From: Nocardioidaceae bacterium
GTDB lineage: Bacteria > Actinomycetota > Actinomycetes > Propionibacteriales > Nocardioidaceae
DNA: 27,411 nucleotides
Assembly (NCBI GenBank): GCA_013696015.1
Contig: JACCZI010000303.1
Coordinates: forward strand, 1-27,411
Reading direction: 5' to 3'
Positions 22,811 through 27,411 of this stretch are shown here, one piece after another. The first letter of the stretch is position 1; each line of letters opens with the position of its first letter. The translations under genes and the position numbers were made by a program. The notes below the pieces were generated by a model that saw only the letters and a program-made list of their open reading frames with translations, was not told where the DNA came from and made no database searches.

Positions 22811-23086
22811 TCAGCTGTCGTCGCCGTCGCTGCCGTCGCTGTCGTCGCGTCGCAACCCGCCCCAGATCTCCTTGCATTCGGGGCAGACCGGAAAGCGCTG
22901 CGGGTCGCGAGTCGGCACCCACACCTTGCCGCACAGGGCGACGACCGGGGTTCCCTCGACGAGCGCAGCCGTCAGCTTGTCCTTGGCGACGTAATGCGAG
23001 AGGCGCTCATGGTCACCGTCGTCGGTGACCGGGCGGGTCCGCGCGTCCTCGACCGTCTGGGCGCCCGGGCTCATCGAGATGTTCAT
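22811..23086 (-). CDS. DUF3039 family protein
   Basis: The protein (91 residues, or 87 from an internal ATG) matches the actinobacterial DUF3039 family: DDGDHERLSHYVAKDKLTAALVEGTPVVALCGKVWVP followed by RDPQRFPVCPECKEIWGGL. Three cysteines (ALCGK and CPEC) form a probable zinc-ribbon-like knuckle. No function is established for the family. The C-terminal tail is a low-complexity DSDGSDGDDS stretch. The ribosome site is weak, so the exact start is uncertain. It lies on the same strand as YqgE upstream (24 nt gap) and the M43 protease downstream (78 nt gap). Confidence 0.92.
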   Translation of the reverse strand: MNISMSPGAQTVEDARTRPVTDDGDHERLSHYVAKDKLTAALVEGTPVVALCGKVWVPTRDPQRFPVCPECKEIWGGLRRDDSDGSDGDDS

Positions 23087-23110
23087 GGTCTGAAGTCTAA
23101 GGCGCAGCCG

Positions 23111-23689
23111 TCAGTTCAGGGCCGGGTCGATCGGGCAGGTGGCCAGCAGCCTGAGATCTCCGACCTGGCGGCGCAGCACGTTGGTCCACAACAGCTCCGG
23201 TGTCCCGGTGACCACGTCCTCGACCAGGGCGTCGAGCACCAGCCAGGCCCCTTCGGCTACCTCGGCCTCGAGCTGGCCTGACTGCCACCCCGCGTACCCG
23301 GCGAACACGCGCATACCCATCAGCGCACCTGCCAGCACCTCTGCGGGGGTGTCGAGATCGACGAGGCCGACCCGGCCGTGCATCTCCCGCCACCCGAGCG
23401 GGGCCTCGTCCGCCTGGACGGCGAGCACGCCGACGGCGAGGGCCGAGTCGGGTGCGACCGGTCCACCACCGAAGACCGTCTCCGGGGTGCTGACGTCGCC
23501 GGTCCAGTCGGGCAGTACGTCTGCCACCGGCAGGTCGAGCGCGCGATTGAGGATGACGCCGAGGGTCCCGGTCGAGTCGTGGTCGAGCACGAGCACCACG
23601 CAACGGTGGAAGTTCGGGTCGGCCATCGCCGGTGCCGCGACCAGCAGCTTGCCTGTGTACGACGACGTCTCGCTCGGATGGTCGGGCAT
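23111..23689 (-). CDS. YqgE/AlgH family protein (DUF179)
   Basis: The protein (192 residues) shows the family's ordered motifs: GKLLVAAPAMADPNFHRCVVLVLDHD (13-38), GTLGVILNRALDLPV (41-55), VFGGGPVAPDSALAVG (72-87), and RVFAGYAGWQSGQLEAEV followed by GAWLVL. The family is widespread and its biochemical role is unresolved; a regulatory role was proposed for AlgH in pseudomonads. It is cytosolic by prediction. The neighbouring DUF3039 gene downstream and DUF3048 gene upstream (46 nt gap) are on the same strand and may be co-transcribed. The ribosome site before the ATG is poor, though no alternative start fits better. Confidence 0.94.
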   Translation of the reverse strand: MPDHPSETSSYTGKLLVAAPAMADPNFHRCVVLVLDHDSTGTLGVILNRALDLPVADVLPDWTGDVSTPETVFGGGPVAPDSALAVGVLAVQADEAPLGWREMHGRVGLVDLDTPAEVLAGALMGMRVFAGYAGWQSGQLEAEVAEGAWLVLDALVEDVVTGTPELLWTNVLRRQVGDLRLLATCPIDPALN

Positions 23690-23735
23690 GGGTCCATGGT
23701 GTCACCCACAGCAGTAGTGCTGCAGTGATAGGCGC

Positions 23736-24788
23736 CTACTTCTGGTACGTCACCATGCCGCCCTTGACCGGCACCAGTTCAATCCATGTCCGGCCGGCCG
23801 GCACCGTCAGCGGTTCACCGTTCCGGCTCTCGAGCCGCACACCGGATCCGAGCGCGTCCTTGTGCCAGGTGCCGGTGACCAGCTGCCCGGCGTGGAACAG
23901 CATCGCGTTCCCGCTGCCCTCGAAGACCGTCTCGGGGACCGGGTTGCCAGCCGGGTCGCGGTACCCGGCGGACACGACCTCGACGCGCAGCACCAGGACG
24001 TTGTCGGCCTCGAAGTCGTGCCCCTGTTCGGCGAAGCCGTCCGGGCGCACGTACCCGACGCCCTTCTGGTAGGACCAGCGCGTCGTCTGTCCGGGCGAAA
24101 AGGTCGCCGCGATCGATGCAGCGGGCTGGCCGCTGCCGAAGTCGTCAGCGGGCCCGAACGGCAGGTACGGCGCAGGAACTCCCCCGGTAGCGGCGCCTTC
24201 GAGCGTCTCGGCCAGGTCATCGAGGCGCATCATCAGGTTGTACGGCGAGACCCGGCTGTCGTCGCGGGTGTACCCGATCGCGCCGCGCGTGTCCTCGGTG
24301 ATCGTCGCGACGTCTGCCCCGGCGAGACGGCGCACCGTCGGAGGGGCTCCCCCGGATGCGACCAGGGTCGCCTCGGCGGGTTTGAGGATGCCGATGTCGC
24401 TTGCCCGCATCGAGCGCACCGGGCCTACCTCGCCCGGCACCTCGGAGTAGAAGAACGCCGCGAGCCGGGTCAGGCCGCCCTCGACCAGCTCTTCGGCGAC
24501 CAGGTCGGCGCTGTCCAGGCCGAGCTGCGGGCTCGACGATGCGGTGTTGTCGATCTTGACCGCGAGCACCGGGCGCTGAGGGAGCCCGTTCTCGGTCCGC
24601 TCTCCCGTCAACGGCGAGATCTGGGTGAGGGTACCGGCGCCGCGGAGTTGCTCGTCGGTCGCGCCGTCCGCGTCGGCGGCGGTGGCGTCGTTCCCGCCGC
24701 CGCACGCCGTCGTCAGCAGCAGCAACGTGGCAACCGCGACCGTCGGTGCGGCGCCGCGAAGTCCACCGATCCAGTGGGATTTGGACAT
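23736..24788 (-). CDS. DUF3048 domain lipoprotein
   Basis: The 350-residue protein has an N-terminal hydrophobic segment ending LLLLTTAC, giving a probable lipid-modified Cys29 (the -3 residue is Thr, so the lipobox is slightly atypical), then a Gly/Asp/Ala-rich linker and the DUF3048 region. Characteristic blocks are SPLTGERTENGLPQRPVLAVKIDNTASSSPQLGLDSADLV (58-97), EGGLTRLAAFFYSEVPGEVGPVRSMR and, at the C-terminus, TWIELVPVKGGMVTY (334-348). It is expected on the outer face of the membrane. The family (YerB-like) has no settled function; a link to the envelope is plausible because a cell-wall hydrolase gene lies next upstream on the same strand. Confidence 0.93.
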   Translation of the reverse strand: MSKSHWIGGLRGAAPTVAVATLLLLTTACGGGNDATAADADGATDEQLRGAGTLTQISPLTGERTENGLPQRPVLAVKIDNTASSSPQLGLDSADLVAEELVEGGLTRLAAFFYSEVPGEVGPVRSMRASDIGILKPAEATLVASGGAPPTVRRLAGADVATITEDTRGAIGYTRDDSRVSPYNLMMRLDDLAETLEGAATGGVPAPYLPFGPADDFGSGQPAASIAATFSPGQTTRWSYQKGVGYVRPDGFAEQGHDFEADNVLVLRVEVVSAGYRDPAGNPVPETVFEGSGNAMLFHAGQLVTGTWHKDALGSGVRLESRNGEPLTVPAGRTWIELVPVKGGMVTYQK

Positions 24789-24873
24789 CCCACCAGTGTG
24801 CCGCAGGGCCCGCGTCGCGCTGTGGCGGCGACCCTGCGTGTCGTCGAGATCCCTCTGCGTGACCGGGTGACGG

Positions 24874-25374
24874 TCAGCGCCGGTGGCGCAGAGTCCCGGC
24901 GTACCAGCTGCTGGTCCAGACCCGATCCGTCTGCACCGGGCGGCCCGGGGTCGAGGAGTGCAGGATGACGCGTCGCCCGTTGTCCCAGCCGGTGAAGATG
25001 CCGAGGTGGTAGACGCCGCCGCCGTCGTAGAAAAACATCAGGTCACCCTTGTGCATGTGCTGGCGAGGGATGCGTCTAACAGCGCTCGCCTGGGCGGCGG
25101 AGGACCGCGGCAGGTTGATGCCGGCCTTACCGTAGGCGAACATCGTCAACCCGGAGCAGTCGAAGGCGCCTGGTCCGGCCGCGCCGTAGCTGTAGGGGTC
25201 GCCGATCTGGCGGCGGGCAACCGTCAGCGCACGGTCGATCTTGCGTTCGCGCACCCGTTCGGCGGCGTCAGCGCTGCCGACGGTGGCGCCGGGGACGAGC
25301 AGCAGGGTGGTCATGGACACGAAAGAGGTGCAGGCCAGCGCGCAACGGCGCAGCCAGCGATGGCTCGCGAGCAT
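24874..25374 (-). CDS. Secreted NlpC/P60 peptidoglycan hydrolase
   Basis: The protein (166 residues) has a signal peptide (about 1-38, ending ADA) and a C-terminal NlpC/P60 domain with the triad Cys73 (FDCSGLT), His123 (VYHLGIF) and His139 (ILHSS). The family cleaves D-Glu-meso-diaminopimelate links in peptide stems. The domain is nearly alone; there are no SH3 or LysM modules. AAGGA lies upstream of the ATG. Its long leader is a c-di-AMP riboswitch, the standard control for cell-wall hydrolases in actinobacteria. A DUF3048 lipoprotein gene follows after 85 nt. Confidence 0.95.
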   Translation of the reverse strand: MLASHRWLRRCALACTSFVSMTTLLLVPGATVGSADAAERVRERKIDRALTVARRQIGDPYSYGAAGPGAFDCSGLTMFAYGKAGINLPRSSAAQASAVRRIPRQHMHKGDLMFFYDGGGVYHLGIFTGWDNGRRVILHSSTPGRPVQTDRVWTSSWYAGTLRHRR

Positions 25375-25389
25375 GGTGTCGTTTCCTTC

Positions 25390-25580
25390 TCACGCCTGCG
25401 AGATGAGCTGTCGGGTTAGGGCCAGAAGGTGCCCTGTCGCGCGGACGCGACTTCACCCCGAGCACGGGGAGCCGTGCTAGCGGGTCGGTCGTAGGACCGA
25501 CGTCCGCCGGGTGGGTCTCCCGCTCCTGCCAGAGAGCTGTGGGGAATGGGCCGTGAGTCGGGGCAGGATTAGGCGTCGGT
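25390..25580 (-). promoter_or_regulatory. Cyclic di-AMP (ydaO/yuaA-type) riboswitch
   Basis: Read on the minus strand, the leader contains the conserved blocks of this RNA in order: CGACGCCTAATCCTGCC, GGAGCGGGAGACCCAC, CTCGGGGTGAAGTCGCG, AGGGCACCTTCTGGCCC and ACCCGACAGCTCATCTCGC followed by AGGCG, which pairs back with the CGCCT at the 5' end (P1). The 3' boundary is about 15 nt before the NlpC/P60 start codon. In this class c-di-AMP binding usually turns expression off, so cell-wall hydrolysis would fall when c-di-AMP is high. Boundaries are approximate. Confidence 0.94.
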
Positions 25581-25665
25581 CCGGCCACGGCTGTGCAGTT
25601 GTGGACAGCGACGTAAACACATTTCGCCGCCCGAATCCAGCCGCCATGCACCGGGTGGGGCTGCC

Positions 25666-25679
25666 GTGACAAGAGTCAC
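25666..25679. promoter_or_regulatory. GTGAC-AAGA-GTCAC inverted repeat upstream of the riboswitch
   Basis: Perfect 5-bp arms around a 4-base centre lie about 85 nt upstream of the riboswitch, where the promoter and operator of the NlpC/P60 gene should be. The arms resemble a compressed CRP/FNR-type half-site pair, but the spacing is shorter than usual, so the regulator is uncertain. Confidence 0.35.
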
Positions 25680-25736
25680 CTCGACGTCACTTTCCGCGCC
25701 CGGACTTGTACCCTCTGGCAGGACGCGTCTGGCATC

Positions 25737-25825
25737 ATCCGTGAGTTTTCGCCCTACCATCCGTGAGTCTTCGCCCTACCATCAGCGCGGATCGTCGGGC
25801 CAGAACCCGCGGATCGTCGGGGCAG
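25737..25825. repeat. Modular inverted repeat, copy 2 (22-nt units)
   Basis: Two direct units (25737-25758, identical to the second unit of copy 1, and 25759-25780 with one change) are followed by the imperfect centre ATCAGCGCGGAT (25781-25792), one full opposite-orientation unit (25788-25809) and a shortened terminal unit ending GGGGCAG at 25825. Copy 1 has one more right-hand unit. As with copy 1, the element ends just before the stop codon of a minus-strand gene (3 nt, FabG-like), in the same orientation. Confidence 0.92.
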
Positions 25826-25828
25826 GCG

Positions 25829-26581
25829 TCAGAGCCGGCGTCCGCCGTCTACGTACAAGGTCTGCCCGGTGATGAAGCTGGCCTCGTCGCTGCAGAGGAA
25901 TGCCACCGCAGCGGCGATGTCGTCTGGCTGGCCGACGCGGCGGATCGGTGTGACGTCAGCGATCCCCGCGCGGAACTCCTCGGGAGTGACGCCGACCCGA
26001 CGGGCGGTCTCGTCGGTCATGTCGGTGACGATGAAGCCGGGTGCGACCGCGTTGACGTTGACGCCGTACGGTCCCAGCTCGATCGCGAGCGTCCTGGTGA
26101 GGCCCTGGATGCCCATCTTGGCGGCGGAGTAGTTGGCCTGACCGCGGTTCCCGAGCGCAGAGACGCTCGAGAGGTTGACGATCCGGCCGTACTTCTGGGG
26201 CACGAAGACCTGCTGGGCGGCCTTGCACATTAAGAAGGCCCCCCGCAGATGCACGTTGATGACCGTGTCCCAGTCGGACTCCGACATCTTGTGCAGCAGG
26301 TTGTCACGCGTGACGCCGGCGTTGTTGACCAGCACCTGCAGCCCGCCGAGCTCGTCGACCACGCGGCGAACAGCCACCGCGACCGCCTCCCCGTCGGAGA
26401 CGTCACAGCCGACGCCGATCGCGGCCGGCGCGTCCAGGGACTCCGCAGCTCGCTCGGCGTCGGCCTGGTCGAGGTCGAGCACGGCGACACGCGCCCCCTC
26501 GCTGGCGAACCGCCGGGCGGTGGCAGCACCGATGCCGCGGGCGGCCCCGGTGACCAGCACGACTCGTTCGTCGAAGCGCAT
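25829..26581 (-). CDS. SDR-family 3-oxoacyl-ACP reductase (FabG-like)
   Basis: The protein (250 residues) is a classical short-chain dehydrogenase: glycine-rich TGAARGIG (11-18), NNAG (86-89), and the catalytic Ser138-Tyr151-Lys155 within NLSSVSALGNRGQANYSAAK. The C-terminal GQTLYVDGG is typical. DLD at 36-38 after the second strand favours NAD(H) over NADP(H), which differs from housekeeping FabG, so a secondary beta-ketoacyl or hydroxyacyl-CoA reductase is possible. It starts 7 nt after the sugar dehydrogenase stop, suggesting one transcript. No acyl-carrier or synthase gene is adjacent. The ribosome site is weak, consistent with coupling to the upstream gene. Confidence 0.93.
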   Translation of the reverse strand: MRFDERVVLVTGAARGIGAATARRFASEGARVAVLDLDQADAERAAESLDAPAAIGVGCDVSDGEAVAVAVRRVVDELGGLQVLVNNAGVTRDNLLHKMSESDWDTVINVHLRGAFLMCKAAQQVFVPQKYGRIVNLSSVSALGNRGQANYSAAKMGIQGLTRTLAIELGPYGVNVNAVAPGFIVTDMTDETARRVGVTPEEFRAGIADVTPIRRVGQPDDIAAAVAFLCSDEASFITGQTLYVDGGRRL

Positions 26582-26588
26582 CGGCTCG

Positions 26589-27411
26589 CTACGAGGCTGT
26601 CACGCGCAGGATGCGGTCGCCGCCGGCGCCGCCACCACCGTTGGACGTGGTGACGTACAGCGCGTTGTTCGGGCCCATGACGACACTGCGCAAGCGGCCG
26701 AAGTCGCCGTCCAACGCGGCCGGAGTCCACATCCGCTGGAAGGCACCGCCCCGGCTGAACTTCATGATGCGCAACGAGGAGTCGGCGAGGGTCGCCACCG
26801 CGAGGCAGCCCCGCCACACGCCCCACTGTTTGCCCGTCAACCACACCGCGCCGGATGGAGCGATGGTCGGGGAGCCCGAGCTCCAGCGGGCGCCGATCTG
26901 CTTGCCCGGCAGCGAGTGGTCGGTCATCGGCTTCGACTCGTTGTAGCCGGGCACCGGGTTCCAGCCGTAGTTGCCCCCGTTGCGCAGCACGTTGACCTCG
27001 TCGTCGCGGTACGTCCCGTGCTCGACCGACCACATGATGCCGTCGTTGCGCAGCGCCAGGCCTTGCACGTTGCGGTGCCCGTACGTGTAGACGCGCCGCT
27101 TCATCGGGTTGCTGGAGTCGTAGAACGGGTTGGGCTGCAGCCCGCGTCCGGTCTTGGGGTCGATCCGCAGCACCTTGCCGCCACCCGACGTCAAGTTCTG
27201 CGGGCTGGTGCCGGTCGTGGCATCACCGGTGCCGATGTAGAAGTCGCTGTCCCCGCCGAAGCGCAGCCGGCAGCCGCCGTGGCGACCGGAGGTCGCCGGC
27301 AGGTTCTTGACCAGCACCTTCACCCGGTCTGCATCGGTGTGCTTGGCGTTGAGGCGCCACTTGACGACGCGAACGTCGCGATGGCCGTTGCTGAAACCGC
27401 CGTAGCAGGTG
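26589..27411 (-). CDS. PQQ-dependent sugar dehydrogenase family protein (partial, start outside window)
   Basis: The frame is open from the right edge, so the N-terminus is missing; 273 residues remain. The beta-propeller sequence matches the soluble glucose/sorbosone dehydrogenase family (PF07995): RHGGCRLRFGGDSDFYIGTGDATTG, GGKVLRIDPKTG, YTYGHRNVQGLAL, WSVEHGTYRDDEVNVLRNGGNYGWNPVPGY, and the C-terminal LRSVVMGPNNALYVTTSNGGG. His, Asp and Arg residues in these blades bind PQQ and calcium in characterised members. Such proteins are usually exported and oxidise aldoses. Whether this one binds PQQ cannot be told, and no PQQ genes are visible. The FabG-like gene follows immediately. Confidence 0.92.
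   Translation of the reverse strand, partial: TCYGGFSNGHRDVRVVKWRLNAKHTDADRVKVLVKNLPATSGRHGGCRLRFGGDSDFYIGTGDATTGTSPQNLTSGGGKVLRIDPKTGRGLQPNPFYDSSNPMKRRVYTYGHRNVQGLALRNDGIMWSVEHGTYRDDEVNVLRNGGNYGWNPVPGYNESKPMTDHSLPGKQIGARWSSGSPTIAPSGAVWLTGKQWGVWRGCLAVATLADSSLRIMKFSRGGAFQRMWTPAALDGDFGRLRSVVMGPNNALYVTTSNGGGGAGGDRILRVTAS

Overview
The window is chromosomal DNA from a high-GC actinobacterium. Gene content and order point to the phylum firmly. The block pncB / clpS–DUF2017–mec–cysO–cysM / murI–MBL–rph–rdgB follows the Mycobacterium tuberculosis Rv1330c–Rv1341 order, with some replacements. A Nocardioidaceae-like organism (Propionibacteriales) is my best guess from protein style and the frequent GTACG words, but that is inference.

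Layout. 1–442: no supportable gene. 443–3435 (+): a 75-residue peptide with six exact tandem copies of VSHWD plus a seventh after a spacer, then a membrane-bound PAS–GGDEF–EAL protein. 3480–3752 (−): DUF3618 protein. 3927–4007 (+): tRNA-Leu(UAG). 4068–8026 (−): rdgB, rph, a metallo-beta-lactamase-fold hydrolase, murI and a divergent PRPP-synthetase paralogue. 8118–8348 (+): a short ZIP-transporter-like fragment. 8379–11059 (−): cysM, cysO, mec, DUF2017 and clpS, which combine cysteine synthesis from a protein thiocarboxylate with the Clp adaptor. 11112–12991 (+): pncB and pncA for NAD salvage. 12979–13218 (−): DUF2630 protein.

13320–21767 is dominated by tyrosine/homogentisate catabolism. hmgA (−) diverges from an unassigned 'IFPPG' protein and fumarylacetoacetase (+). 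hppD (−, 19931–21130) diverges from a Lrp/AsnC regulator (+). A GlcD-like FAD dehydrogenase and a secreted M1 peptidase lie between. Together HppD, HmgA and Fah take 4-hydroxyphenylpyruvate to fumarate and acetoacetate; no separate maleylacetoacetate isomerase gene is seen here.

21755–25374 (−): secreted M43 metalloprotease, DUF3039, YqgE/AlgH, DUF3048 lipoprotein, and a secreted NlpC/P60 hydrolase whose leader is a clear c-di-AMP (ydaO-type) riboswitch. 25829–27411 (−): FabG-like reductase downstream of a PQQ-type sugar dehydrogenase that runs off the right edge.

Least explained structures: (1) the VSHWD-repeat peptide upstream of the c-di-GMP enzyme; (2) two same-oriented copies (16782–16893 and 25737–25825) of a modular inverted repeat built from 22-nt units; (3) the conserved IFPPG protein between hmgA and fah; (4) inverted-repeat operator candidates in the hppD/Lrp divergent region.
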